A stretch of 64,000 nucleotides of DNA from positions 19,021 to 83,020 of the forward strand of contig NZ_JMKP01000012.1 in the NCBI RefSeq assembly GCF_000685805.1, written 5' to 3'. The number at the start of each line of letters is the position of its first letter. Position 1 is the stretch's first letter. A model generated the notes under the pieces. The model searched no databases. It worked only from the letters and a program-made list of their open reading frames with translations, and was not told where the DNA came from. Positions 53,550-63,711 of this stretch are shown here, one piece after another. Both the position numbers and the translations under genes were made by a program. Source of the stretch: Psychrobacter phenylpyruvicus DSM 7000 = NBRC 102152. GTDB lineage: Bacteria > Pseudomonadota > Gammaproteobacteria > Pseudomonadales > Moraxellaceae.

Positions 53550-56500
53550 CTACTGAGGCTTACCAAACAGCTCATCCAACGCTTTAACAAACCCGATGGG
53601 AATATCCCAAGTGACCAATCCGTAGCGAGTAGCATTCATCTCAGTTTGGTCAGTTTGGTTTACAATATTTTCGGCTTCTGATAATTGACTGTAAGTCCCT
53701 CGCAAGAACACATACTCAACGGGGCCTAAATATTTGGCCTCATTGCCTTGGTAATCGGCAATACGCATGGATAAGAAGCGGTGTAGTGCCACTTGGTAGA
53801 TCGCTGCTTGTAGCCAATAACCGGCTTTACTCATAGCTTGCTTGAGGGTAACCTCATTATAGCTGCTTAGGCTATTTCCTAAAAAGTTACTCTTATAATC
53901 AACCACATAAAACTTGCCAGCATGCTGATACACCAAGTCAATCTCACCACGCAGATAACGATAAAGTTGATTACTACTTTGTGCGGTCAAACGCAGGTGT
54001 TTGTCGATATCATTAGGCAAATATTGCTCAAACAGCGCATTGATCTGCTGTACTCGGAAGCTTTCCGCCATTCCCATATTAAATTTCATCTCTGCAAGGC
54101 GCTGCTTCGATGAGATATTAATCAGAGGCTGTCCTGAAGCCAGTAAAGGGGTATGCAAAACCTCATCAATCCATCCCATTAGAGCTTGATGCTGAAGCCC
54201 TTGCTCATCGATATGATAGTTATTGCTACTATTACTATGGTTATCGTTGTTATTACTGTTATTTTTGCCCTTCTTTTTATCTTCTAAGACGCGCTTTTGA
54301 TGAGCCACACTGGCATAAGCCAAAGGTAATTGGTAGCTATTAACCGCTCTATCTATTACCGCAGACCACTGCTCGGAGTCGGTAAAGTTTATCTTCTCAA
54401 ATATCTCATGCAAAAACGTACCAGCATTGGCCCCTTTCACAAAGCTAAAGCGTATGTCATCAGCAGCTTTTATTGGTAATACCTCAGCCGGCAGTACCCC
54501 ACCTTCTTTTAGGGAGTACTGAACAGGAGCGGTGTCACTAACACCAATATAGGTAGCATCATCGATACGCTCATCGACCACAGCCATCGACTGAGTAGAC
54601 TCATCTAATTGACGAGCTAAAGCTGTAAAACTAGTCTTGGCCCAGCCATAAAAGTAGTCTACCCGCATCACATCGGAGAATTTGTCGTATTTAATAGGCT
54701 CTGTGACCGGTTTTGTGATGTTTGTATGGTCACCCTGATCTAAATCATTAGTTTTAGTTTTGGTAAAGTTGTCTTCATAAAACTGATAAACGTTTTGGCC
54801 TCTTACCATGCCTATAACATTTTTCAATCTATCAGGTAGCTTGTATTCTGCTGGCTCAGGTTTTTGTATATCAAACCAATTAAATACTGGCTTACGCTCC
54901 ATATCTGTAGTATTAGCCGGATCGCTTAAAACTACATATAATAGTTCACTAGCCCTAGTAAAAGCCACATAAGCCAGTCTTTTTCTTTCATCTAAATTTT
55001 CTTGAGTCTCAATGTCTGTATAGTAGCCTGGTGTGGTAGCTGAATCTTTAACCGGTGAAAAACGACGCTGATTACCGCTAGATTGGTGCACCATGGTATT
55101 GGTAGCTTGCTGAGCATTATACAAATACAAACCGTAGTCTTCTTTATTACCCGACTTACGACTGGCGCTGCCCATACCCAATACATAGACAATGGGGAAC
55201 TCAAGCCCCTTTGACTTATGAATAGTCATCAGCTGTACACCAGACTCTGTAGGTAGCGGATACTGCTTAGCCCAATCGCTATTGGGTGCAGCATCTATGT
55301 TCTGCCTAAACCACGCTAGCAACTCATGCTCACCCATACCGATACCGTATTGCGCCAAGATATCCATCACATGACGCAAATCCATGATATGTCGATCACC
55401 TTCAGGGTGTGCTGCCAATGCCTGCCAGACACCTTGTGGCTGTACCGGGCTTTTATCCAGTAAATAATGCATTGCCGATAAGATGCCAAAGTTCTGCCAA
55501 CGCTGAGCGCCTTGTTTAAGATAGCTAATAAAGTCTTGATAGCTTTTTTTATACTGATCAGTACTGCTAGTAGTGCTATTAATATCGTCATTAACATTAA
55601 CAGCGGCTTTAGTTGGCGTCTCATCGCTTTGGGCAATGCCTGACTCATGGTCGGTCATCATCGCTTTGACTTCTTTGATACTCAGGCCATATAGATGACT
55701 GGTCAGCACCCTATTTATCATATCGTGACGATAAGGATAAAGCATGGCACTCAGTAGAGCCGCAACGTCTTCGGCCATGATAGTCTCAAAGATGCTAACG
55801 TCACTGGTGGTCAAAGTAGGTATATTCAACTTAACCAGTTCATCCTCAACCCGCTTTAAGTCCTTTTTGGCACGAGCCAGAACTCCAATGTCACTGGGCT
55901 GAATGGGTTTACCCTTTAAGGTCTGCCCGCTGTTTAATAAAGTGGCAATATGACGAGCAGTAACCTCATGCTCATCGTAATCAAGCTCCTTATGCTTGTC
56001 ATAAGGTAAATGCAAAACGCTCACCGGCTTAGTAGATAGCACATCAGCGACTAAATCAGTTTCAGCTACTGGGGAGATGCTTAGCGTAGTGGCTTTCCTG
56101 GTATCTAGCTCATTAAACTTAGTATCTAGCTCGTTAAACCATGACAATTGTTTCTCAAGCTTAGCTGCAGTAATGTGCTGATAATAAATTTGGCTGCCTA
56201 ATTCGGCAAACCTATTTTCAGTTGAAGTTGGCGTCGGCATTCCAAACCAGCAGTTCAACGAGTCAATAACCCCTTTATTTGAGCGGCGGTTAATATCAAG
56301 CGTCCATATATGCTTATTATCAAACTGCGACTTAATATAGTTGTAGTTAGCAACATCACCGCCACGGAAGCCATAAATTGCCTGTTTTGGATCACCAACT
56401 AATAACAAAAACTCTTGATTGGACTTAGTATTAGTTGACTGCTTATCCTCATTAGCTGACTGCTGACGCTTATTCTTTGGCAGATAAATACTTTCAATCA

Positions 56501-58118
56501 TAATGGCTTGCTCGCCATTGATATCTTGTGATTCATCAATAAGAGCGACTGGATAGTGGTGGCGAATATAACGTGCCAGCTTCTCTCCCTGACGGCCAGT
56601 CAATGCTTGATTGAGACGTACCATTTGCAAGCTAAAGGTAGTCTCACCACGCTCTTCTAATATCACCGGTAATCTTGCGCGGACTGCTAGTACTATATGG
56701 CGGTTTAGATTGGCCAGTATCGATAATATATGCTGATTCAAACCCTCCATATTATCCATAATAGTCATTAATTGACTTATGGTTTCTAGCTCAAAAAAGA
56801 CTTGATGTTGCTTTTCTTTATTTTTATTAAAGTTCTTTATTTTTCCATCATCACTTGGAAACTGAGCATCTCTCAATGACCCTAGTAGTTTGGTTGCATC
56901 ATCACTTAAGTAACTCTCAAAACTCAAACCTTTTTCAGAGATTAGTTGATGAATCTCAGTAATATGCTCAAAGCGAGTATGTAAACTAGAGCGGCCATTG
57001 AACCCTTGTGATTTTCGATAATCGGGATTTAAATAAGGCTGAATATCAGTCAAATCTAGCTGAGCAAAGTCCTGTAGCAATTGCTCCAAGCTATTAAAAT
57101 CAAAATCTTCATTTAACTGCACCTCGTCAATTGGCGCAGAAATAAAATTCAGCGAGCGATTCACATAAGATTTATGATCCTCGACCGCAGTCAGCTTACC
57201 TTGCTGCTCCATAAGTGCATATAGCTTGGGCTGCTCATGATACAGACGGCTTTGAAACTGGCGCAGTTCGTCATGGATAATACTGTCAGTGACCTGCTCA
57301 ATACTACTGTCTTCAATAATCGCCATGCCTTGCTGATGACCGGTCTCACTGCTGTATTCTGCCAGCCATTTTTGCGCCAAACTATCGAGGGTGCCTACAA
57401 ATAACTTATCAAGTGTGGTTAGCACCAGAGCGGTACGGCGAATGGCATCTGTCATCGGATAAGTCTTTACATTATCAAGCAAGTAACCCACCAAATGTAG
57501 GTTAATTGGGTCCTGCATGATGCCATCTAGACGAGCATATTTTGCCTTGTCTATCAGCCACTTAGCGCGATCCTTTTTAGCATCAGCTTTTTGCTTTTCT
57601 TCTAGCTGTTTGTCATGCGCCAAATCTTGGTTCAGCTCATCGGTGCCAATACTGTCCGCATCAGCCGTTGAGTCTGTCTTATCATTGGTCTTGTTTTGAC
57701 CGCTTTCAGGGGTGACCTGCAAGATATTTGGATACAAATCCCCTTTATTAACCTGATCCGCACTTAAGTTATTAACCCACTGCAATAACTGATAAAAATC
57801 CACCAAACGATCATGGATACGCTGACGCATCTCTGCAGCAGCCGCTCTAGTAAAAGTAGTAGCAATAATTTGCTCAGGAGCACGACGCGCTTCAATAAGT
57901 AAGCGTAGTACGATACCAGTTAAAGTCCAAGTCTTGCCAGTCCCCGCTGAAGCCTCGATAAGATGCCTACCACTTAAGGCCACATCGACCGCTGGTACTT
58001 TCTCTGCTTTTTGATCCTGATTTATCGTAGGTAAATCAAGCACAACTTGTGCGTCCTTCTCTTCCTGAGAGGCTGAATGCAATGCGGCTAGTTCATTATT
58101 ATCAGTCATGTCTGTCAT
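53550..58118 (-). CDS. recB: Exodeoxyribonuclease V subunit RecB
   Basis: The 3'-5' helicase and nuclease subunit of RecBCD. The 1522-residue product has Walker A EASAGTGKTWTL (55-66), ATTFTRAAAAEMRQRI, LIDESQDINGEQ, VGDPKQAIYGFRGGD, LMTIHKSKGLEFP, and the C-terminal nuclease motif VDYKSN (about 1410). It is about 340 residues longer than E. coli RecB. Extra material is mostly charged or Asn/Ser-rich inserts, such as the KTNDKTDST region near 145-200 and the NNSNNNDNHSN stretch near 1285. The ribosome site is weak; a second ATG lies 9 bases in. Confidence 0.94.
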   Translation of the reverse strand: MTDMTDNNELAALHSASQEEKDAQVVLDLPTINQDQKAEKVPAVDVALSGRHLIEASAGTGKTWTLTGIVLRLLIEARRAPEQIIATTFTRAAAAEMRQRIHDRLVDFYQLLQWVNNLSADQVNKGDLYPNILQVTPESGQNKTNDKTDSTADADSIGTDELNQDLAHDKQLEEKQKADAKKDRAKWLIDKAKYARLDGIMQDPINLHLVGYLLDNVKTYPMTDAIRRTALVLTTLDKLFVGTLDSLAQKWLAEYSSETGHQQGMAIIEDSSIEQVTDSIIHDELRQFQSRLYHEQPKLYALMEQQGKLTAVEDHKSYVNRSLNFISAPIDEVQLNEDFDFNSLEQLLQDFAQLDLTDIQPYLNPDYRKSQGFNGRSSLHTRFEHITEIHQLISEKGLSFESYLSDDATKLLGSLRDAQFPSDDGKIKNFNKNKEKQHQVFFELETISQLMTIMDNMEGLNQHILSILANLNRHIVLAVRARLPVILEERGETTFSLQMVRLNQALTGRQGEKLARYIRHHYPVALIDESQDINGEQAIMIESIYLPKNKRQQSANEDKQSTNTKSNQEFLLLVGDPKQAIYGFRGGDVANYNYIKSQFDNKHIWTLDINRRSNKGVIDSLNCWFGMPTPTSTENRFAELGSQIYYQHITAAKLEKQLSWFNELDTKFNELDTRKATTLSISPVAETDLVADVLSTKPVSVLHLPYDKHKELDYDEHEVTARHIATLLNSGQTLKGKPIQPSDIGVLARAKKDLKRVEDELVKLNIPTLTTSDVSIFETIMAEDVAALLSAMLYPYRHDMINRVLTSHLYGLSIKEVKAMMTDHESGIAQSDETPTKAAVNVNDDINSTTSSTDQYKKSYQDFISYLKQGAQRWQNFGILSAMHYLLDKSPVQPQGVWQALAAHPEGDRHIMDLRHVMDILAQYGIGMGEHELLAWFRQNIDAAPNSDWAKQYPLPTESGVQLMTIHKSKGLEFPIVYVLGMGSASRKSGNKEDYGLYLYNAQQATNTMVHQSSGNQRRFSPVKDSATTPGYYTDIETQENLDERKRLAYVAFTRASELLYVVLSDPANTTDMERKPVFNWFDIQKPEPAEYKLPDRLKNVIGMVRGQNVYQFYEDNFTKTKTNDLDQGDHTNITKPVTEPIKYDKFSDVMRVDYFYGWAKTSFTALARQLDESTQSMAVVDERIDDATYIGVSDTAPVQYSLKEGGVLPAEVLPIKAADDIRFSFVKGANAGTFLHEIFEKINFTDSEQWSAVIDRAVNSYQLPLAYASVAHQKRVLEDKKKGKNNSNNNDNHSNSSNNYHIDEQGLQHQALMGWIDEVLHTPLLASGQPLINISSKQRLAEMKFNMGMAESFRVQQINALFEQYLPNDIDKHLRLTAQSSNQLYRYLRGEIDLVYQHAGKFYVVDYKSNFLGNSLSSYNEVTLKQAMSKAGYWLQAAIYQVALHRFLSMRIADYQGNEAKYLGPVEYVFLRGTYSQLSEAENIVNQTDQTEMNATRYGLVTWDIPIGFVKALDELFGKPQ
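53865..53882 (-). repeat. 18-bp recBCD-associated repeat, copy 4 (recB)
   Basis: GCTTAGGCTATTTCCTAA, 17 of 18 matches; coding strand reads Leu-Gly-Asn-Ser-Leu-Ser, just after the nuclease motif of RecB. Confidence 0.55.
56101..56142 (-). repeat. 21-bp tandem duplication in recB
   Basis: Two adjacent 21-base units (first begins GTATCTAGCTCATTAAACTT) differing at a few bases, encoding the repeated heptapeptide KFNELDT in a RecB insert. In-frame slippage product. Confidence 0.6.
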
Positions 58119-58202
58119 AAGGAGATATACTTTTTTATTATCTATAAAATGTTCTATAAGGCGTGAGGCTCAGTCGATGTCATTAATTAGGCTTAAAACA
58201 AA

Positions 58203-61200
58203 TTAGTCTTTTAGTCCATCAAGAGCATTAAACATAGGCTCATACAAGGGCTGTGCCAAAGCCGTTAATGAGGCAGCTAAAGCTTTGAAGGCATCTTGCT
58301 CACGCAGGATATATTGCCAAATAGCATGCTGTGAACAGGTGTCATATACCATGTCTGACATATAGCTTGGGAACAACCACTCCGAAAAATCACCTCGTTT
58401 TGGCCAATACTCAGCGCCTTCATCTTCCTGCGCCTTTAAGCAATTATCCAAATAACTTAGGGCATACTCTGGCAGTAACGTAAGCGGCACTTGGCCCGAT
58501 AGCTTGGCAAAAATAGCCCACTTAATCAGCTCAATCACAGCATCTTCATACACAATAGGCTCGAGCTTAAAGGCAGTAGCTTTTTCAAGATTTTTGACTT
58601 TAGTGCTCGCTTTATTAAAGCGCCAAATGCTGATGCCGTCATTTAGTGCTACCTGCTCAGCTGTGGTGCGTCTGGCCACCTGCCAATACAGATGCGATAA
58701 CCAGAACTTCAGCAGATGCCTAGGACTGGCGGAGTTGGGTAGGATATTAAACCAGTGCTTAGGCGACTGCTCAGCATAAGACACGCCTGCCTTTAAATGC
58801 GCGCCATTGCCATTAGCCTCTACCGGCACCACCCCTTTGATCTTCATCATCTTTGGCATATAAGATAACAGTGACGCATTATCCTTTTGCTTCAACACAT
58901 TCGCCAGATCCAGTTGCACTGGATGCTCGATACTAGGCGTAATGATTGGCAAATCTGCATCAGCTTGCTGCGCATCTATACCGTTAGCTATCAATTGCTG
59001 CTGAAAGGTTTGACACTGCTGTTGCAGCTTTTGTTGCTGATTGGGCAATGTGGTGTGACGGGCTACCCCTGCCGGCATGATTTTTTGATACAGTAGAGCT
59101 GGCGCTGCTTGAGACGAGGTATCCTCTAAGCTCTGGGGGCTGTCTGAATCATTCTCTGCCGAGTGGCTAGCCAATTCATGAATCAAATACTCATTGATTT
59201 GATAACTACTCAAGCTATCCAAAAATAGCGGTTCTTGCTGTGCCATCGCCTCTTCACCTTGTACGATATGCACCTCTTGCGTGCGTAAGAAAGCTTTGGC
59301 TGGGTGACGCACTTGATAGGCAAGCACCCCTTCAACGTCTATCTCAGCAATATCAAACAACGCTTGAGCTAAGGTTTTATTTTGCTCATCACAGTTTAAT
59401 CCTGAGTCAATAGCTAACAGCTCACACAGCATTAATCGGGTTTGGTTGTCAATTTGACCCAACTGCCCCAAACCGGCCCCTAATAACTGGGAGATTGCCG
59501 CATATTGTGCTTGGTTAGGTAAGTTGACTAACAGAGGCTCATCATTACTGTTTCGAGATTGTAAGGTGTTAAATACCGCTTGCCATAACGGCGCTGGCGG
59601 GAACTGACGCTGCTGAGCCAGTTTGGTTTTTTGCATAGCTTTATCTAACATGCCTTGTAGAGCATCAAAATCAGACGGCTCGTCATTTGAAGCCATATTT
59701 GAATTAGTTGGATCATCCGAATCAGACGATGTCGGTTGCTGATTTGGGTGCTGATTTAGGTTTTGAGTTTCTTTGCTTAAGCTATTCTCTAATTGTGTAA
59801 AGTCATCTTCTAGTTGCTGCTGAAACAAGCTCTTATCAAAAGGCAATGCCGGATGCTCGGTGACTAACCACTGCTTGACAAGCTTTGGCAAATGACGCTT
59901 TAAGCTCTCGGTAGTCGGGTCCACCTCTTGTGGCAAACTATCAAGAGAATTAACCTGCCACTGAACCTCCCCTTGCAAGAATTGCAACAACTCACTGACT
60001 GGGTTAGCCGGCAAATGCTCATGGGTATCGGTTAAGCTTTGACCGTTATAAAATATCCAGCAAGCACTACGCGCACACAATAAAGCATCCAAAAATGCCC
60101 CATTGTCATCATCTTCGCTGACCCTATCACCACGACGTGACATGGTTGCCTTCATCAAATCATAACGGTTGTCACGATCACGAGCTGGGAACTCAGAGAG
60201 ATTCATATTGAGCATCACCACCAGATCAAAAGGCACATTTCTTAAAGCACCGAAGCGGCCAAAAGTAATTACCCCAGTCGGCTCCGCACTCACCTGCTGA
60301 CTCTCAAGCTCCGCCTCAATACTATCTAGCATAAAGCTTAGCTTCAGTGGCAACGTCTCAACATTTGCCAGTCTTTGCTCAACTTCTCGGTTATTGGCAT
60401 TATCACCACTAGCATATTGTCTATAGTGACGGTTGGCGCGCAGACTCGACTTAAAGCCATTCATGGCGTTATAAATGGCACGCATACTACGGGTCTGATC
60501 TACATCACCAAAATAACGGTGAATGACTTGTTGTTCAATATCATTAAGCCAGTCTTCAGCTTTTTGCTTCTGTTTATAATCATCGCGCTGGGCATGCAGT
60601 CCACTATAAATACGGCATAACGCTTCAATAATGGGGGCATCATTAAGACTCACCTCAGGTAACGGCAAGCTCATTTCAGATATTGCAGCACTCGGCCACT
60701 GCTGATCATCAAGCGGATATAAACAGTCGCTCATTTGCGCTTCAGGCATTATTAGTCCCAGCGTCAATCTATCTAATGCTTGGGCAAAGCTAAAGCGGTA
60801 ATCAAAATCATTGTCGTCCAAGGTCTGTTTAAGGTGTTTCTCATCAAAGCCGCGGATAAACCCAGCTTCAACCAACAAATCACAACCACGGCTCATCTGA
60901 TCATGGGTTAATCCAAAGCTTTCGTATAGCGGTGGCAACATCAGCCAATCTAGCACCTCAGCCGCTTCAAATCGGGCACTATCACTACCAAGTAGCTTAT
61001 AAAACCCAGTAATCGCCTCCCATAATTGACGAATAGAGGCATCGACCACACCGGTGACTCTTGCCGGCAGAGTCAAACCATCTTGACCTTTGCCATTGAC
61101 AAAGATTGAGCTAATCAAGGTATGGTGACGTTCAACGTCAGGCAGTAACACGACTATGTCGGAGATATGACGTTTTTTTGCGCCAGGCGGCAATGGCTCA

Positions 61201-62711
61201 TTTAGCCAGCGCCCAATCATGATACGCAGCACCTCAAGTTGACGCTGCAAACTGTGGCACGAATGAATACTTAAGCTGTTATCTTGGGCGGACATCGACC
61301 ACAGACGCTGTTTTTCAAAGCGTTTGTTTTCAAGGACCTCATCATCGTACCAAGCAGCGGTATTGTCATCATCAGCCTCATCAAAGCTTAGCTCGATTTG
61401 CTCACTAATAGCCTGTGACACTTTCACTGCTGTGGCTTGCTGCGTTGAACGCTCATCCAGCATCAATACATCGTTTTGTAGTCGTCTTAATAAACTGGGA
61501 CTATTGTGAGGTTGATAAGCGGTCTCTTGCTCAGATTCTTTATTTTGCTCATTGCTTTCATTATCTGTATCAAGACTAAGCTCACCGCTCAAACTCTCAG
61601 TCCAATCATCTTCAAATTTATCCTGCCAATCCACAATGGCATCTTCATACAGCTCGTTACCCGATAAGTTAGCGAGCATGGCAAAGGTATCACGGGATTG
61701 CTTACCCAGACGAGATAGCAGACTGTGACCATAATCACGTAAAAAAACGCTTTCAGGGTTAATAATCCGCTGGCGCTGTAACCATGATTTATCAACAATA
61801 TCCGCCCAAAAAAGCTTAGAGGGATTGTAATGCAGTAAAATAATATCCATGTAGCGCGATAGGCGCTGTAAGAAATCAAGCTCAGTCTGCGGCAACTGCT
61901 GAATGGTAAAAATACGAAGTACTTTGGGTAACTGATCTTGCTCGTCCGCTTTGTTACTTTCTAGTGCTTTCCAGAAGGTTTTTTCTAACTGGGCACGATA
62001 TTGATGCACATCAGCAAATAATTGCGACCATAAATAGCGCTGCGCCGTCTCCAATTCCACATAATGATCTACTAACCATCCTGGGGTGACGCGTGCATAT
62101 TTATCAAAGCGCAAAGACAGCTCATCTTTTTCTTTAATTAACGTCTCCACATTTAGCGGCTTGTTCTGCGACCATAGACTTAGCCAATCCTCACGGTGGG
62201 TCAAATAGCGGTTAAACACCCGTGCCAAATCACTTGCCAGCTGCCAAATACGCGCATCTTGTTGCGCTTTATCTGGCTCAACGCCTTGTTGCGGCTCTTC
62301 AATTAAGGGCGACAGCAGTGGATATACTGGGTGTTTATCGTCCTCAATAATGATTTGCTGATAATAGGTCAGATAGCCAAACAGACGCCACTGCATCACA
62401 GTCGGCGATAGCACCGCCACCTCAGGCACGTTTAGCACCTTCGCATCGGGATTATTTTGCAGTAGATAAGCATTATGCTGATTGAGTACATCCTGCATTA
62501 GCGTCCACTGATATTGACCCCAGAACTTAGTCATCACCAGCGTACTAATGCCGGCACGACTGGCAATGGTTTTATCGAGCCAATCACCCAATACCATTGA
62601 CGGTATGATAACCACAAAGGGATCAAAAATAGACTGCTGTATTGATTGGTATTCAACCAGCAGTTCATCGACTAAGTTTTCGGTGCGATGCGATTGGATA
62701 ATCTTGAACAT
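58203..62711 (-). CDS. recC: Exodeoxyribonuclease V subunit RecC
   Basis: The Chi-recognition and scaffold subunit of RecBCD. The 1502-residue product starts MFKIIQSHRTENLVDELL, matching the start of RecC proteins; a Met at 62765 would add 18 residues. Characteristic segments are FVVIIPSMVLGDWLDKTIASR near residue 31, LSIHSCHSLQRQLEVL, ITFGRFGALRNVPFDLVVMLNMNLSEFP and DRYDLMK-like NRYDLMKATMSRRGDR. It is about 380 residues longer than E. coli RecC. Acidic or Gln/Asn-rich inserts lie near 385-425 and 985-1030. It is the first gene of the recC-recB-recD unit. Confidence 0.93.
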   Translation of the reverse strand: MFKIIQSHRTENLVDELLVEYQSIQQSIFDPFVVIIPSMVLGDWLDKTIASRAGISTLVMTKFWGQYQWTLMQDVLNQHNAYLLQNNPDAKVLNVPEVAVLSPTVMQWRLFGYLTYYQQIIIEDDKHPVYPLLSPLIEEPQQGVEPDKAQQDARIWQLASDLARVFNRYLTHREDWLSLWSQNKPLNVETLIKEKDELSLRFDKYARVTPGWLVDHYVELETAQRYLWSQLFADVHQYRAQLEKTFWKALESNKADEQDQLPKVLRIFTIQQLPQTELDFLQRLSRYMDIILLHYNPSKLFWADIVDKSWLQRQRIINPESVFLRDYGHSLLSRLGKQSRDTFAMLANLSGNELYEDAIVDWQDKFEDDWTESLSGELSLDTDNESNEQNKESEQETAYQPHNSPSLLRRLQNDVLMLDERSTQQATAVKVSQAISEQIELSFDEADDDNTAAWYDDEVLENKRFEKQRLWSMSAQDNSLSIHSCHSLQRQLEVLRIMIGRWLNEPLPPGAKKRHISDIVVLLPDVERHHTLISSIFVNGKGQDGLTLPARVTGVVDASIRQLWEAITGFYKLLGSDSARFEAAEVLDWLMLPPLYESFGLTHDQMSRGCDLLVEAGFIRGFDEKHLKQTLDDNDFDYRFSFAQALDRLTLGLIMPEAQMSDCLYPLDDQQWPSAAISEMSLPLPEVSLNDAPIIEALCRIYSGLHAQRDDYKQKQKAEDWLNDIEQQVIHRYFGDVDQTRSMRAIYNAMNGFKSSLRANRHYRQYASGDNANNREVEQRLANVETLPLKLSFMLDSIEAELESQQVSAEPTGVITFGRFGALRNVPFDLVVMLNMNLSEFPARDRDNRYDLMKATMSRRGDRVSEDDDNGAFLDALLCARSACWIFYNGQSLTDTHEHLPANPVSELLQFLQGEVQWQVNSLDSLPQEVDPTTESLKRHLPKLVKQWLVTEHPALPFDKSLFQQQLEDDFTQLENSLSKETQNLNQHPNQQPTSSDSDDPTNSNMASNDEPSDFDALQGMLDKAMQKTKLAQQRQFPPAPLWQAVFNTLQSRNSNDEPLLVNLPNQAQYAAISQLLGAGLGQLGQIDNQTRLMLCELLAIDSGLNCDEQNKTLAQALFDIAEIDVEGVLAYQVRHPAKAFLRTQEVHIVQGEEAMAQQEPLFLDSLSSYQINEYLIHELASHSAENDSDSPQSLEDTSSQAAPALLYQKIMPAGVARHTTLPNQQQKLQQQCQTFQQQLIANGIDAQQADADLPIITPSIEHPVQLDLANVLKQKDNASLLSYMPKMMKIKGVVPVEANGNGAHLKAGVSYAEQSPKHWFNILPNSASPRHLLKFWLSHLYWQVARRTTAEQVALNDGISIWRFNKASTKVKNLEKATAFKLEPIVYEDAVIELIKWAIFAKLSGQVPLTLLPEYALSYLDNCLKAQEDEGAEYWPKRGDFSEWLFPSYMSDMVYDTCSQHAIWQYILREQDAFKALAASLTALAQPLYEPMFNALDGLKD
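59775..59792 (-). repeat. 18-bp recBCD-associated repeat, copy 5 (recC)
   Basis: GCTTAAGCTATTCTCTAA, 16 of 18 matches; coding strand reads Leu-Glu-Asn-Ser-Leu-Ser at the start of a polar RecC insert. Confidence 0.55.
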
Positions 62712-63079
62712 AAAAGGTTTTTCTTGTTTTTGGGAAGTTTTATAAAAAGCTATGCCTATAAGCATAACCCATTCACAATTTAAAAAAAGGAGTTATTGAG
62801 ACTAAACGACAGTATACGTCGTGAAAACTGAGGAGTGAATTTTAGAATAGAATATTGAATTAGGTTATAATCAAGTCAGGATTCAGAAGGCTTTAGGTAT
62901 AGATAATCAAGACAAGTTTTGATGGGTTTGTATCGTTAAGTTGCCTGATTAAAACCACCTACGTTTCAGTATGCAGATTTGACCGTAGGGTTACTTGGTC
63001 TTGTTTATTAAGCTCATTTTTTATCTTATTGCGCTCTAAATCAAAAGCCTACGTAATTTCATCTTAAACCTCAAAGCTA
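62712..63079. other. Spacer between recC and the right accessory patch
   Basis: A 368-bp region upstream of recC (minus) and downstream of the membrane-protein gene. It must contain the recC promoter; no confident -35/-10 pair, hairpin or gene remnant was recognised. Confidence 0.4.
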
Positions 63080-63526
63080 CTAAATAATAAAATAAATTGT
63101 AGGTGAACATATAAAATATACAAGTGCTAAAACGATAGTAGTCGACCATATAAAAGCATGATCTTTTTGTTCAGAAAATATAAGTCTATATATAATATTT
63201 ATGAAATAAAAAAATATAACTCCTGACAATATATAGGCTAACATCGATACAGTTAAAAAAAGTTCTCCCAAATAATTTACTAGCACTTCTTTCTTTATAA
63301 TTGCGACTAAGCTAAATATCAAAACAATTATAGACAGTATAAGAAACATAATTTTTTCATAGTGCTTCTTATTCAAAATAAAGTAAAAAGCCATTACCGT
63401 AGCACACATGCTGAAATAAAAACTTCCTGCCACACTTATGATATTGATAAGAAAATTATTAGTCATATAGGCTATAAATAAAGTAACCGCTAATAAGTTA
63501 ACTATTAAATATATTATATACATCAT
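63080..63526 (-). CDS. Hypothetical four-helix membrane protein
   Basis: A 148-residue, very hydrophobic protein with four to five predicted membrane segments (about 2-24, 30-50, 58-80, 88-112 and 125-147) separated by short Lys-rich loops. GGAAG upstream of the ATG pair supports the start. It is low in GC compared with recBCD, fitting acquired DNA. No family was recognised. It directly follows a RhuM-like remnant on the same strand. Confidence 0.5.
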   Translation of the reverse strand: MMYIIYLIVNLLAVTLFIAYMTNNFLINIISVAGSFYFSMCATVMAFYFILNKKHYEKIMFLILSIIVLIFSLVAIIKKEVLVNYLGELFLTVSMLAYILSGVIFFYFINIIYRLIFSEQKDHAFIWSTTIVLALVYFICSPTIYFII

Positions 63527-63545
63527 TGTTCATCTTCCTTATCAA

Positions 63546-63680
63546 ATGAATCAATGGCATTTTATCGATCCTTATCAGTACACCTTGTGACGATTTTATT
63601 CGGTACCTTACTGAGATAGCGATATCTAAATCATAAAACACGACTGGTCTATCGAGATGAGCAATATGCATTTTCTGCAT
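63546..63680 (-). pseudogene. RhuM-family gene remnant
   Basis: The minus-strand frame from 63680 contains DRPVVFYDLDIAISVRYRI and KSSQGVLIRI. This matches the pattern of the RhuM (virulence protein) core, in which NLD, a GYRV and an S-RG-FRIWA motif follow one another. After RIRI-like VLIRI the frame continues with unrelated residues, and nothing of the rest of RhuM is present. So this is a short internal relic, probably of a genomic island. The identification rests on about 30 residues. Confidence 0.4.
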
Positions 63681-63686
63681 ATTGCT
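63660..63686. other. Perfect 11-bp hairpin
   Basis: AGCAATATGCA and its complement around a TTTTC loop, between the RhuM-like remnant and the headless gene end at 63712. There is no convincing T-tract on the minus strand. It could be a weak terminator or a junction scar. Confidence 0.45.
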
Positions 63687-63711
63687 TTATAAAAACTAAC
63701 GGCTATTAATT

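Noticed and set aside
59207..59230. A sixth copy of the 18-bp recBCD repeat in recC
   Set aside because: The protein reads Asp-Ser-Leu-Ser-Ser-Tyr, but the DNA matches the consensus poorly, and the segment is probably the ordinary RecC domain sequence.
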